A DNA stretch of 64,000 nucleotides from Shewanella kaireitica. GTDB taxonomy: Bacteria; Pseudomonadota; Gammaproteobacteria; Enterobacterales; Shewanellaceae. Below the pieces are notes generated by a model. That model was given only the letters and a program-made list of their open reading frames with translations, had not been told where the DNA came from and searched no databases. The position numbers and the translations under genes are program-made. Within the stretch, counting starts at the first letter, position 1; every line of letters begins with the position of its first letter. Below are positions 36,318-45,772 of this stretch, one piece after another. The DNA lies in assembly GCF_023284045.1 (NCBI RefSeq), contig NZ_JAKIKQ010000003.1:186001-250000 (forward strand). The letters are read 5' to 3'.

Positions 36318-39272
36318 TTAGTTTTGCACACTAACAACCAAGCTTGCCCCAGTGCTAGATGGCGCGCCTTCAGCACTAATATAGTACCAACCGCTAGCTG
36401 GATTGTTGATTGTTAATGTTTCAGCATTGCCACTATTTTCAGACTTAACTTCATAGGAAGACGCACTTGCCCATGTGCGGCTATCTCCATATAAGTTGAC
36501 GTCACCGCTACCATTACCACTCTTTACTGTCACTTCTGTCGCACCGTTTGGTATATAGAAGTAGTAGCTAGCATTCCCATCAGCAATACAGATTGCATCA
36601 TCGGCATTAAGTCCGCCGTAGCTGTATGGATTTTCTGTTGCACAAGCATCTTCAACAACAGGTATTGGTGTCACTGGATCGCCACCACCATTATCAGGGT
36701 TACTACCAGTCGGTGCAGTCTCGCTTACCGTAATGCTAACGCCTTGGTATTCAGAAACAGCCACAAGACTGATATAAACCCAACCGCGATTAGCTGTCAC
36801 ACTCACTAGCTCTTTGTTTCCGACATTTTCAGACTTAGCAGTATAGCTATTTACATCTGCCCAAGTATTTTGGTTGAAGTAAACATTAACGTCTCCGCTT
36901 CCTCCCGCTGTTGAGATATACAGTGGTGTATTGTCTGCATCGACATAAGTGTAGTAAGAGTTACGCCCAGTCCCTGATACACAATACGCATTATCAGCAA
37001 CTAGGTTACCGCCAGTAATAGTCGTCACACCGCAGTCTTCTACTGGCGTTGTGCCATTATCAGTGTCTGCATTGTCACCGATACCGTCACCATCTGAATC
37101 CGCCCACTCTGAAGAGTCGTTAGGGAAAACATCGCTGTTATCACCTACACCATCACCATCAGTATCCTTCGTTTCAGTTGCATCGGTTGGGAATGCATCA
37201 GCATTATCACCCACGCCGTCACCGTCGGTATCTTTAGTTTCATTTGGATCTTGTGGGAAAGCATCTTCGCTATCAATAACACCATCACCATCACTATCTG
37301 TCGGTGGCGTAACCCCAGTATCAATGCCAGTATTGTTGCTCGTTACAGTTGCAAGCCAAGTATTCCACTCTGCATCATAGTACTGACCTATATTACTGTT
37401 AATGTAAGTTAACCAGCTAGTCGTATTCCCTGCACGAGCATGAACCAGCAATTCGTCAACATCAGCGCGGTGATTTTCAAACATGAAGCGCACGGCTAAA
37501 TAGCCCCAGCTATATACTCGCTCACTGCCACTGTCATAATCATTGGCTAGAATTTCACTTAGTGTATACGTTTGAGCACGAGCCAAAGCAATGACATCAT
37601 CATTACGGTTTTGCTTAGAAATATATTCAGCTAAACCTTCAGTCCACCAAACTGACTTGTCTGTCTTATTATTAAAATGACTAAATGAACCGTATAAATT
37701 AAAGCGACCATCAAGATAATGTACATATTCATGGCCTAAGTTCCACACAAGTACATCATCAAGCCAGGTGGCTTCATGGGCGATAAAGCGTGCCTGATTG
37801 CCTTGCTGAGACGGCGTGCCCTCTAGATACATGCCACCATTGTCAGTACTAATACCAAAAATAGTTCCAGCGAAGTCTTTATAATCTGCAGTACTGTTGA
37901 AGATATTCACTTCGAGGTTGGTGTTGTAGTCATCAGCGACAGGTTGATTGCCAGTCCCAAGAACATTGTGAAACAGAACCTCCTCTTCGCCCATAAGGTC
38001 ACAAGATTGTTGTAGCTCTGAAGTTGTCATCTGCTGTGCGCGTATGGCGATGGTACTGCTACAGCTGTAATCAACTGACAATACATTCGCTTCAAGATTT
38101 TCTTTCCAGTTACAGACACCAAACTGTTGGCAATCATTCGGATTGTAATAAGAGAGGTAATCAGCGGCATTCGCCCACTCAGCACTGTAAAGTTCAAACT
38201 TGTCTTTATAAGCAACTGTACCGTTATTCAAGCGTGTTTTAAAACTGGCCGACAAATTATTGTCTTTGTGATGTACATAGAATCGAGCAAACTCACTAAA
38301 CGCGTCTTTAGATTGAAAATCTGAAGATGAGTTAATTATATAGTCAGCTGTTGCCACTTTACGCAATGCATCAAGCAACTCGCCATATCCTTCAGCCGCT
38401 TGACTAAATCGAGTATCATTGCGTGCATAATATAGCGTTGTTAATGCTTTAGTGAGCGCTTTACTATGTTGTGCATTAGCTAAGTGAGCAGAGTTAAACC
38501 CATCTAAATAGCGAGTAATACTTGGCACACTTTCCTTATAACTACCAGCGTTACCCCAAGCAATGAAAAACTCGGTCAGTGTTTCAGCCTGCATAGTACT
38601 AGTATCAATAAAGTAAGGATTTGTTCCATACGCAACCAATACATCAGTCACCGCGTTCGCTGCACTCGTATCTGTGTAAGTTAAGCTATCGTTATAATAT
38701 TCAACGTAAAATGCAGCACGTAAAAACGTGATGAGCTTGAGCATCTCATCACCATTACTGCTATCGTAACTCGCCGCTATATTGAGTGCTCTACTAGCAA
38801 CATCAACCACGTTTTGGCTTTGGTAAACTGCAACTGAAGTTTCGTCATTATCAAACAGCTGATTAATACACGACATGTCCACGGTGCGGACATGATCAAA
38901 TAATGCCTGACCGCTCAAACTAGCAAATCGGCTATAATCGGTACATTGCACCTCGGCTTGTGGGCCCGCAGCCCCTTTGAGCCCCCTTTGTCCACTCGCA
39001 CCTTCAACTTTTGCCTTTTCTTCGCCCTTTTTTGCTTCTGGCAAATACTCTTTTTGATTAATCTCAGCTCCATCACCACCAGGAATGTTATCACCACGTT
39101 CAAATCTATGAGCAGGTTGCTCAATGTGAGCTGGTTTTTCGGCAATTTTTGTCGGACTAGGCTTGTCATTTGCCATGCTCATAGCCGGAAAAAGTGCTGC
39201 AGAACATGCGATAGCCAATACATGCGCTTTAAAAGTCTTATCTTGCTTTGATTTCTTCAATAGTTGTTGCAT
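36318..39272 (-). CDS. Secreted M9 collagenase with TSP3-like linker and two PPC domains
   Basis: The 984-residue protein has a signal peptide (end near residue 34), then a low-complexity pro-region with five Gly-X-Y triplets at residues 91-105. The M9 N-terminal helical domain follows. The peptidase has HEYVH at 514-518 (zinc ligands and catalytic Glu) and the third ligand Glu545 in TEGLAEY, 27 residues on, as in clostridial ColG. A linker at about 655-745 repeats D-x-D-G-D-G-x-x-D, the Ca-binding thrombospondin type-3 pattern. Two pre-peptidase C-terminal domains end the protein and probably help bind substrate. It degrades native collagen outside the cell. It is monocistronic, with its own terminator. 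Confidence 0.93.
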   Translation of the reverse strand: MQQLLKKSKQDKTFKAHVLAIACSAALFPAMSMANDKPSPTKIAEKPAHIEQPAHRFERGDNIPGGDGAEINQKEYLPEAKKGEEKAKVEGASGQRGLKGAAGPQAEVQCTDYSRFASLSGQALFDHVRTVDMSCINQLFDNDETSVAVYQSQNVVDVASRALNIAASYDSSNGDEMLKLITFLRAAFYVEYYNDSLTYTDTSAANAVTDVLVAYGTNPYFIDTSTMQAETLTEFFIAWGNAGSYKESVPSITRYLDGFNSAHLANAQHSKALTKALTTLYYARNDTRFSQAAEGYGELLDALRKVATADYIINSSSDFQSKDAFSEFARFYVHHKDNNLSASFKTRLNNGTVAYKDKFELYSAEWANAADYLSYYNPNDCQQFGVCNWKENLEANVLSVDYSCSSTIAIRAQQMTTSELQQSCDLMGEEEVLFHNVLGTGNQPVADDYNTNLEVNIFNSTADYKDFAGTIFGISTDNGGMYLEGTPSQQGNQARFIAHEATWLDDVLVWNLGHEYVHYLDGRFNLYGSFSHFNNKTDKSVWWTEGLAEYISKQNRNDDVIALARAQTYTLSEILANDYDSGSERVYSWGYLAVRFMFENHRADVDELLVHARAGNTTSWLTYINSNIGQYYDAEWNTWLATVTSNNTGIDTGVTPPTDSDGDGVIDSEDAFPQDPNETKDTDGDGVGDNADAFPTDATETKDTDGDGVGDNSDVFPNDSSEWADSDGDGIGDNADTDNGTTPVEDCGVTTITGGNLVADNAYCVSGTGRNSYYTYVDADNTPLYISTAGGSGDVNVYFNQNTWADVNSYTAKSENVGNKELVSVTANRGWVYISLVAVSEYQGVSITVSETAPTGSNPDNGGGDPVTPIPVVEDACATENPYSYGGLNADDAICIADGNASYYFYIPNGATEVTVKSGNGSGDVNLYGDSRTWASASSYEVKSENSGNAETLTINNPASGWYYISAEGAPSSTGASLVVSVQN

Positions 39273-39845
39273 AAATTACTCCGCTTACTGTGGTAAATCT
39301 GCATCAATCACCTAATTCAGGGAAGTGAGTTAATGGAATACTCAAAGGTATTCATTGCCACGCTTATAGTTTTATTGTTAACACTATTTAACAAATATGT
39401 AACAGTGCAGATACAACCTATAATTTATATTGTATACAGTCAACATTGAGGGGGAAATTACTTATAAGAAAACACACTTATTGGCAATAAATATTGTAAT
39501 TGGCAGAAGATTAAAGACATTAAAATACTGTAATAGCTTTCAGTTACGTATGTGCAAAAAACAAAATGAGTGCCGAAAAATAGAGGTAACTCATTATAAA
39601 TAGTAAGCTAATCATATTTAGACTGAGGAAGCATTGAACAGAACAAGTGTACAAACTCCGATGAGTACCGTCGTAAATCGTTTGAAAAGTGAGGGGCGAG
39701 TTATCGTTTAGCCACCACCTATACTAATGGTGCTTTTTAGGCACAATACAGACCACCTTTGCTAGATATCTCTGTAAAATCGTTGCTATGCACGAAAGGA
39801 AAGATAGAATGAAGATCGATTTCAGCAGTTTTGGCTTTAGCTTTA
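39273..39845. other. Long intergenic region between collagenase and LysE genes
   Basis: This 573-bp AT-rich stretch has no full gene. The collagenase promoter should lie near 39273-39450. A short frame at about 39632-39709 (ALNRTSVQTPMSTVVNR, then LKSEGRVIV, stop) looks like the recognition helix region of a winged-helix protein and may be a relic. A weak hairpin CACC...GGTG with a T run lies near 39713-39738. Confidence 0.5.
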
Positions 39846-40439
39846 ATGGAACTTATTTTCACCATCGCGCTGTTTGCGTTTTCATCGGGTATCACCCCTG
39901 GTCCAAATAATATTATGTTGATGTCATCAGGTGTAAACTTTGGCATCAAGCGTAGCTTGCCGCATCTATTCGGGATCTGCTTTGGATTTCCAGCCATGGT
40001 ATTAGCCATAGGATTAGGCTTAAGCACCATGTTCCAACTCTTCCCCGTGTTGCATGTCATCGTTAAGTATGTCGGGATCACCTACCTGCTCTATCTAGCT
40101 TGGTTGATTGCCAACAGCAGTAATAAGTTAAAAGGTAAAAATACTCCTGCACCTTTTAGCTTCATTCAAGCGGCCGCTTTTCAGTGGGTGAATCCCAAAG
40201 CATGGATTATGGGCATAGGTGCAATTGCCACCTTTACCACTATGGAGCAAGCACTCACGCCGCAAGTCATCACTATAGCGACCGTGTTTTTCTGTGTTGC
40301 GCTACCAAGTGCCTTTATTTGGCTTGGGTTTGGTGTTGTGCTAAAACGACTATTAAAGAATCAAAAGCAACAGAAAATATTTAACGTCACCATGGCGCTC
40401 TTGCTTGTACTCTCAATCATCCCTATGATCGCGCCATAA
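39846..40439 (+). CDS. LysE family amino-acid exporter
   Basis: This is a protein of about 197 residues with six hydrophobic helices. The opening MELIFTIALFAFSSGITPGPNNIML carries the LysE/RhtB motif, with the conserved G-I-T-P-G-P-N at residues 15-21, shown here only partly to mark position. FQWVNPKAWIMGIGA follows in the middle. Such proteins export amino acids or related metabolites by proton antiport. The frame is open for 11 codons upstream and holds a TTG at 39831, but neither start has a clear ribosome site; the ATG fits the family best. The DUF1415 gene starts 19 bases downstream. Confidence 0.85.
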   Translation: MELIFTIALFAFSSGITPGPNNIMLMSSGVNFGIKRSLPHLFGICFGFPAMVLAIGLGLSTMFQLFPVLHVIVKYVGITYLLYLAWLIANSSNKLKGKNTPAPFSFIQAAAFQWVNPKAWIMGIGAIATFTTMEQALTPQVITIATVFFCVALPSAFIWLGFGVVLKRLLKNQKQQKIFNVTMALLLVLSIIPMIAP

Positions 40440-40458
40440 CAACCACAGGCAGTATGCA

Positions 40459-41025
40459 ATGACCAATAATATCGACCCAGAATTGCAAGAGTATGCAACC
40501 CAAACAGAGAATTGGGTTAAGCAAGTGATTATGAAGTACAACATTTGCCCTTTTGCTCGTCGCGAAGTCGAGCGTGCTAGCATTCGTTATGCCGTCATAG
40601 ACGAAGCTAAATTGCAGTTGGTTTTAGAAGCATTAATCCAAGAGTGTATCTTCCTTGATGAACATGACGAGGTCGAGACCACGCTGTTTATATTGCCTCG
40701 TGGTTTTGAGGGCTTTTACCCCTATTTAGATCTGGTGGATATTGCAACTGACTTGTTGTTTGAACAGGGTTATGAAGGACAATATCAACTCGCGAGCTTT
40801 CACCCTGATTATTGCTTTGATGGCGAGCCACAAGACAGTGCTGCCAATTATACTAATCGTTCACCTTTACCGACATTGCACATTATTCGTGAAGCCAGTA
40901 TGGAGCTCGCCTTAGCCAATTACGACGACCCAGAAACGATCCCTGAGCGCAATATCGCCTTTGCTGAACGTAAAGGCAGTGAGTTTTTTGTCGAGCTACT
41001 CGCTCAGTGCAAAAAACCACAATAA
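40459..41025 (+). CDS. DUF1415 family protein
   Basis: The 188-residue protein has ETENWVKQVIMKYNICPFAR at its start, with the Cys-Pro-Phe-Ala-Arg site typical of DUF1415. PDYCFDGEPQDSAANYTNRS lies in the middle, and PLPTLHIIREAS follows. The residues are quoted in parts only to fix the family. Function is unknown; the conserved Cys and acidic residues suggest an enzyme. It may be co-transcribed with the LysE gene. Confidence 0.83.
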   Translation: MTNNIDPELQEYATQTENWVKQVIMKYNICPFARREVERASIRYAVIDEAKLQLVLEALIQECIFLDEHDEVETTLFILPRGFEGFYPYLDLVDIATDLLFEQGYEGQYQLASFHPDYCFDGEPQDSAANYTNRSPLPTLHIIREASMELALANYDDPETIPERNIAFAERKGSEFFVELLAQCKKPQ

Positions 41026-41064
41026 CTCTGCCCATAGCGTATTAAATACGAGGAATAACAACAG

Positions 41065-41835
41065 ATGGCAACTAAGTATTATGTAGTGTGGGCAGGACGC
41101 GAAACAGGCATTTTTACCAGCTGGGACTACACAAAAAAACAGGTAGATAAGTTCCCGCAAGCGAAATATAAGTCGTTCAAGACCAAAGCAGAAGCAGAAG
41201 CTGCATTTAAGCGTGTACCGAGTTACGGCGGTGCAGCGCAAAAAAAATCACCGACTAGCACAAAAAGTACAGCCACAAAGGTTGAAAAAGCTAGTAAAAC
41301 AATGGATTTAAGCCAATTTGAACTATCTATCTTTACCGATGGCGGCTGCGAGCCTAATCCAGGAAAAGCAGGTTCTGGGATTGCCGTTTATCGCAGCGGC
41401 GAACTAAGTGAACTTTGGTATGGCTTATATAATGCTAATGGCACCAATAACTCAGCAGAATTAAATGCACTACACCAAGCAATACTATTAGCTGATAAAG
41501 GCATTAAACTGGGGCAAACAGTACAAATTTTAAGTGACTCGCAATACTCAATTAACTGTATTACCAATTGGGCTTACGGCTGGAAAGCTAAAGGCTGGAA
41601 GCGACAAAAGCCAGGTGATATTAAAAACCTCGATATCATTCAGCAATCTCATGAGTTGTATGACAGCATTAAAGATAAACTTTCAATCAAACATGTGCCG
41701 GCACATGTGGGTATTGAAGGTAATGAACTTGCCGACCGAATGTCTATCTACGCTATAGATAAAAAAGACAGCCAGTTTTGCCGTTACCCTGACCCCATTG
41801 AGCTCTCCGCGATCCTTAGTCTGCGCGCTGGTTAA
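41065..41835 (+). CDS. Ribonuclease H family protein with N-terminal viroplasmin domain
   Basis: The 256-residue protein has an N-terminal RNA:DNA-hybrid-binding (Cauli_VI/viroplasmin) domain at about 3-48 (YYVVWAGRETGIFTSWDYTK) and a Lys/Thr-rich linker. The RNase H domain covers about 85-225, with the four acids in IFTDGGCEPNPGKAGSG, AELNAL, ILSDSQYS and GNELADRMS. It cleaves RNA in RNA-DNA hybrids, as in eukaryotic-type RNase H1. It is separate from a housekeeping rnhA, which is not in the window. Confidence 0.9.
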   Translation: MATKYYVVWAGRETGIFTSWDYTKKQVDKFPQAKYKSFKTKAEAEAAFKRVPSYGGAAQKKSPTSTKSTATKVEKASKTMDLSQFELSIFTDGGCEPNPGKAGSGIAVYRSGELSELWYGLYNANGTNNSAELNALHQAILLADKGIKLGQTVQILSDSQYSINCITNWAYGWKAKGWKRQKPGDIKNLDIIQQSHELYDSIKDKLSIKHVPAHVGIEGNELADRMSIYAIDKKDSQFCRYPDPIELSAILSLRAG

Positions 41836-41943
41836 CCGTCAAAACCTACGGTCAGTTTAAAAACCAACTAAACTGACCTTATATCACATAATTTTACCTT
41901 TAATTAATAGGCTTAAGACTAAGGCTATGCGACAATCGCGCCC

Positions 41944-42372
41944 ATGAACATATACCTGCTTATACACAAAGCCCCTATTCGCGTTCTCCGTATTGGAAGA
42001 CGTCGTTTTTGGCTGCGTTTAAAACTGGATATGTTGGTTGTGAAAGAAGCCTTATCTCAAGAGAAGCAAGAAACCAAAGAGATGTTGGTCACCTACAAAC
42101 GCTATACGCGCAAACAAGCAAGTAAAGATGAATTAGCCGATGCTAACAAACAATTTGCAGACCTACTAAAAGGCTTAGGTCTTGGCGTGTTTGCCGTTTT
42201 ACCCTTTGCACCATTAACCATTCCATTGGTGTTGAAGCTTGGCAAAATGGTTGGGGTAGATGTGTTACCGAGCTCGTTTAATAACATGTCTGAGCGTAAA
42301 GCCAATGCACGCCAGCTTTCAAGAAATAGTGCTAGAAAGAATCGCATAAAAGCCAGTAATGCGGGGCAATAA
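41944..42372 (+). CDS. LETM1-like small membrane protein
   Basis: The 142-residue protein has a basic N-terminus, a helical stretch KEALSQEKQETKEMLVTYKRY and one hydrophobic segment FAVLPFAPLTIPLVLKLGK. PSSFNN follows, and the tail is Arg/Lys-rich. The order hydrophobic helix, P-L-x-L-x-x, L-P-S-S-F matches the core of mitochondrial LETM1 (LLPSTF). This is a family-level resemblance that I read by eye. LETM1 acts in K/H or Ca/H exchange and ribosome binding; what a bacterial stand-alone version does is unknown. Confidence 0.65.
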   Translation: MNIYLLIHKAPIRVLRIGRRRFWLRLKLDMLVVKEALSQEKQETKEMLVTYKRYTRKQASKDELADANKQFADLLKGLGLGVFAVLPFAPLTIPLVLKLGKMVGVDVLPSSFNNMSERKANARQLSRNSARKNRIKASNAGQ

Positions 42373-42517
42373 CGCCAACCTAATCGCAGAAAACCTCGCA
42401 CAGCGATAACGTTACATATCCTCGTAAAATCATCTCTTTGCTTTCTAGATAGACTCCAGCCTGATATTCTTATAGCTATCTTTTTAACTAATCGTTATTA
42501 CTATAAAGAGTCCCTAC

Positions 42518-43882
42518 ATGAGCAATATCATCGTTTCAGGTGTTTCAGGCATTCCCCTTTCTATTTTCAACAGCGAAACATTTGCACAATGGCGCGATAA
42601 GCAAGCTAGCAGTGTGACTAACTGGCTGAAGACTACACAGTTCTCAGGCAAAGGCATGAGCCTTATCCCAAATACCCAAGGCGAACTCGCTGAAGTTATT
42701 TTTGTGAGTAACAGCGACGATTCCTACTGGCTTTGTGGAGATTTAGTTAACCAACTGCCTGCGGGTCAGTATCAATTAAATGCCGATGATAAGCAGATTA
42801 AAACCGCTGCTTTTAGTTGGGGTTTAGGTGCATACCAGTTTGACCGTTACAAGAAAAGTGACAAGCAGCACCCGCAACTTATCGTGCCAACACAAGCACA
42901 AGCAGACGAAGCTAATAGATTCATTCGCTCAGTCTCTTTAGTACGCGACTTAGTCAACACTCCCGCCGCCGATATGATGCCGCAACACTTGGCTGAAACC
43001 ATGACAACAATGGCAAATGAGTTTGGCGCTACGCTGACCCAAATTGTCGGTGATGAACTGCTTGAGCAAAACTACCCAACTATTCACATGGTTGGCCGTG
43101 CGAGTGAAAATACACCTAGACTTATCGACCTCACTTGGGGCGACGAATCAGCACCAAAAGTGACATTGGTCGGTAAAGGGGTATGTTTCGATTCTGGTGG
43201 GCTCGACTTAAAACCAGGCGCTGGTATGCGTTTGATGAAAAAAGACATGGGCGGCGCCGCTCATGTTATTGGTTTAGCGCAGCTGATTATGGCTAACAAC
43301 TTACCCATCCGCCTACGTGTATTGGTGCCAGCCGTTGAAAATGCAGTATCAGCCAATGCCTTTAGACCCGGTGATGTGATCACCACTCGCAAAGGTATTA
43401 CCGTTGAGATTGACAACACTGACGCTGAAGGCCGTTTGGTATTGTGTGACGCCCTTGCAGAAGCCAACAACGACAAACCAGAGTTAATGATCGACTTTGC
43501 CACGCTAACTGGCGCTATGCGGGTCGCACTAGGCACAGAGTTACCAGGCTTCTTTAGTAATGATGACCAAGTTGCCGCTGGCATTACCGCATCAGGCTTA
43601 AGTGTTGACGATCCAGTATGGCGTATGCCACTACATAAGCCGTATCTAGAGTTAACTGGCAGCGACATTGCTGACTTAGCCAACTGTGGTAAAACCCCAT
43701 TTGGCGGCGCGATTACCGCAGCACTTTATCTCGAAGCCTTTGTTGACAAAGAGATCAGCTGGAGCCACTTTGACGTGATGGCATGGAACAACCGTAAGCT
43801 ACCGGGTCGCCCAGTTGGTGGTGAAGCCTTTGGTATTCGCGCGGTATTTGATTACTTGCAAAACCGCTACGTAAAAGCCTAA
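42518..43882 (+). CDS. M17 leucyl aminopeptidase family protein
   Basis: The 454-residue protein has a C-terminal catalytic domain with GKGVCFDSGGLDLKPGAGM, MKKDMGGAAHV and NTDAEGRLVLCDAL. These hold the two-zinc ligands (Lys, Asp, Asp, Glu) and the catalytic Arg of M17 peptidases. The N-terminal domain differs from PepA, and the length is closer to PepB and other short members. It removes N-terminal residues from peptides in the cytosol. The residues LPGRPVGGEAFGIRAV at the end are also typical. It has its own upstream region of about 145 bases. Confidence 0.92.
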   Translation: MSNIIVSGVSGIPLSIFNSETFAQWRDKQASSVTNWLKTTQFSGKGMSLIPNTQGELAEVIFVSNSDDSYWLCGDLVNQLPAGQYQLNADDKQIKTAAFSWGLGAYQFDRYKKSDKQHPQLIVPTQAQADEANRFIRSVSLVRDLVNTPAADMMPQHLAETMTTMANEFGATLTQIVGDELLEQNYPTIHMVGRASENTPRLIDLTWGDESAPKVTLVGKGVCFDSGGLDLKPGAGMRLMKKDMGGAAHVIGLAQLIMANNLPIRLRVLVPAVENAVSANAFRPGDVITTRKGITVEIDNTDAEGRLVLCDALAEANNDKPELMIDFATLTGAMRVALGTELPGFFSNDDQVAAGITASGLSVDDPVWRMPLHKPYLELTGSDIADLANCGKTPFGGAITAALYLEAFVDKEISWSHFDVMAWNNRKLPGRPVGGEAFGIRAVFDYLQNRYVKA

Positions 43883-44312
43883 TAGCCGCCTCACCAAGGT
43901 CACCTTTTAAAGTTCAAGTTAGCAAGTTTAGTAATGCACTGGTTATTTACAGTGCATTACTGCCTCCCCTCTCACTCTTTACTTCGCCACGCATATTCAC
44001 TTCAACCCAATTAAACATTGCGCATGCCTAAACGTTACAAGGTTACCAACCGCCTACCTCAACACTGTAAATAAAAAGTTTAAGTCAAAGATACAATGTA
44101 ACAAACTAGTTGCAACCACTAAGTTGCTAGTGTTTGTAGCGTTTATTTTATGGGACTAGAGTCACATTATTCATCTGCATATCAATTAGCCATTGAAATT
44201 TTTTTACTAATTTCCTACAGTGAAATTTAGCTTTAAAAACATTTGTATCACTTTGTATCAACTGTTTTGAGTTTAAAATGACCTATTCAGCACTAATTTA
44301 TTGAGAACCAGT
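43883..44312. other. Intergenic region with hairpin
   Basis: This 430-bp AT-rich stretch has no gene. It holds the hairpin at 43931-43960, which may end the aminopeptidase transcript, and the probable promoter of the next operon. Confidence 0.6.
43931..43960. repeat. Perfect 11-bp hairpin after the aminopeptidase gene
   Basis: The arms GTAATGCACTG and CAGTGCATTAC have an 8-base AT loop. The downstream sequence is C/T-rich without a pure T run, so termination is possible but not certain. Confidence 0.65.
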
Positions 44313-44741
44313 TTGAAGAGATTAAGTAAAACTCTACTTTGTTTGCCTATTTTGATCGCCATCTTTTTGGTCGGTCAATTTATGGTAACTAAAACAGAAG
44401 TTGACGCTGTCTCGTCTAATAATCAGTCTTTACTGCAGACAAAGCAGCATGAGTTTTCGCTGTATAAAAACAAGTTTGCGCTGTCTCAAGTCGTTATTGT
44501 TACTATGCTGTGCCAAAAGGTGAGCTCAACTGTCGAGCGTGTATCGAGCACACTCGTGGCGGAAACCGAAGAGCTTGATATTAATTTACTCCCAGCTAAT
44601 TCGGCATTCTTTTGTCTATTGCTACTCTTCAGCAATTACTTAGTAATAAGAAACCTCAAACACAAGACGCCTAAAAAAATCATCAATTTGGTGTCGATTG
44701 TCCATAGCTGGATCAAGCCAATTAAAGGCTGCCCTTCCTAA
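44313..44741 (+). CDS. Small membrane protein of unknown function
   Basis: This is a protein of about 142 residues. No ATG lies near the start; a TTG at 44313 has GAGAA six bases upstream and gives a basic start followed by the hydrophobic run LLCLPILIAIFLVGQFM. A second helix lies at about 100-115 (AFFCLLLLFSNYLVI), followed by a basic tail. I do not recognise it. It precedes the beta-barrel and metallopeptidase genes on the same strand, but 135 bases separate it from them. Confidence 0.5.
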   Translation: MKRLSKTLLCLPILIAIFLVGQFMVTKTEVDAVSSNNQSLLQTKQHEFSLYKNKFALSQVVIVTMLCQKVSSTVERVSSTLVAETEELDINLLPANSAFFCLLLLFSNYLVIRNLKHKTPKKIINLVSIVHSWIKPIKGCPS

Positions 44742-44876
44742 CTGACTCACTTTGAGTCATCAAAATGCTGATCCGATAATCGGATAAAGCAGCAAAAACT
44801 GAAAATTAAATCTTAACCGTTTGGCTTTTTAATCATTGCCAGCTAATCAACAAGTGATCTCTTAAAGGGTGGAATT

Positions 44877-45749
44877 ATGCCGTCTAAGAATAACTGCGCC
44901 TTGCTTTCGGGCAAACGCCGACTCAGTTATCAAAAAGCACTACTTTGCACTGCTGTAATGGGCTTGAGTTGCACATTATCGTCATCAGCTCTCGCTGATA
45001 ATGAAAATGTATCAGCGGCAAATAGCTCAACCACTTCCAACTGGTCAGGTTATGTCAGTGCGACCGCAACAACCAACGTCTACGGGCAATCGGAGCCTAG
45101 CTCTTATCAATCAATAAGCGGCAATGGCCGTATAGGTTATCGAGACAGTTGGGGCAGTATCCGCTTATCTGTTGGGGGAGAGGTCGAGACCCATCACGAC
45201 CAATCGTACTACTACGACACATTTCTTGAGTACCGCACGCCAGTGAAAAGCTTTAACTCAGACTGGAGTTTAATCGGCAGCGCGGGGGTATTTTTGCCTA
45301 CGAGCCACACCAGTCAAGAAAACAAACTACAAGCTGCACCTCGAGTCGCAGGTTACCTGTTCTATCGGCCCAATAATGTATGGAATTTCTATATATCACC
45401 AAGGTTTAGGTACAACGCCTACAAGTATGAAATCGGCCGACAGGGCGAGCATTTTGTAGAGCATCAAATCGACATATTGGCAGATGCGACCTGGCAGTTT
45501 ACCGATAACTGGTATTTAGATGTCAGTGGCTCGTACGGTATGGCCAAGAAGTTCAATAGCAGTCGCTATGACAATTTATTTACTGCTAGCCAAGAGATTG
45601 GCTGGGAATTTTCACCCAGTTGGATAGTCGCTGCTGGCCACAATAACAGCGGCGGATTCTATGACCCAGAAAGAGGTTCATCTCATGGATTTGAGATCTA
45701 TGACAAACGAAGTTCAGTCTTTTACTTGTCGATAACAAAATACTTATAA
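44877..45749 (+). CDS. Outer-membrane beta-barrel protein, unknown family
   Basis: The 290-residue protein has a signal peptide that ends near SSALA (about residue 40) and a body of amphipathic strands such as GYVSATATTNVYG, SIRLSVGGEVE, WNFYISPRFRYNAY and WYLDVSGSYGM. It ends in SVFYLSITKYL. The strand pattern and periodic aromatic residues suggest a barrel of 10-12 strands in the outer membrane. An AGGGTGG ribosome site precedes the ATG. The metallopeptidase lipoprotein gene begins 23 bases downstream, so the two are surely co-transcribed and may work together. Confidence 0.7.
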   Translation: MPSKNNCALLSGKRRLSYQKALLCTAVMGLSCTLSSSALADNENVSAANSSTTSNWSGYVSATATTNVYGQSEPSSYQSISGNGRIGYRDSWGSIRLSVGGEVETHHDQSYYYDTFLEYRTPVKSFNSDWSLIGSAGVFLPTSHTSQENKLQAAPRVAGYLFYRPNNVWNFYISPRFRYNAYKYEIGRQGEHFVEHQIDILADATWQFTDNWYLDVSGSYGMAKKFNSSRYDNLFTASQEIGWEFSPSWIVAAGHNNSGGFYDPERGSSHGFEIYDKRSSVFYLSITKYL

Positions 45750-45772
45750 CATTAATTGGAAGAGAGGTTTAC

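Noticed and set aside
37051..37380. Open plus-strand frame rich in Ser-Pro-Thr repeats opposite the collagenase.
   Set aside because: It is the antisense of the Asp/Gly-rich thrombospondin-type linker; repeats keep the opposite frame open by composition.
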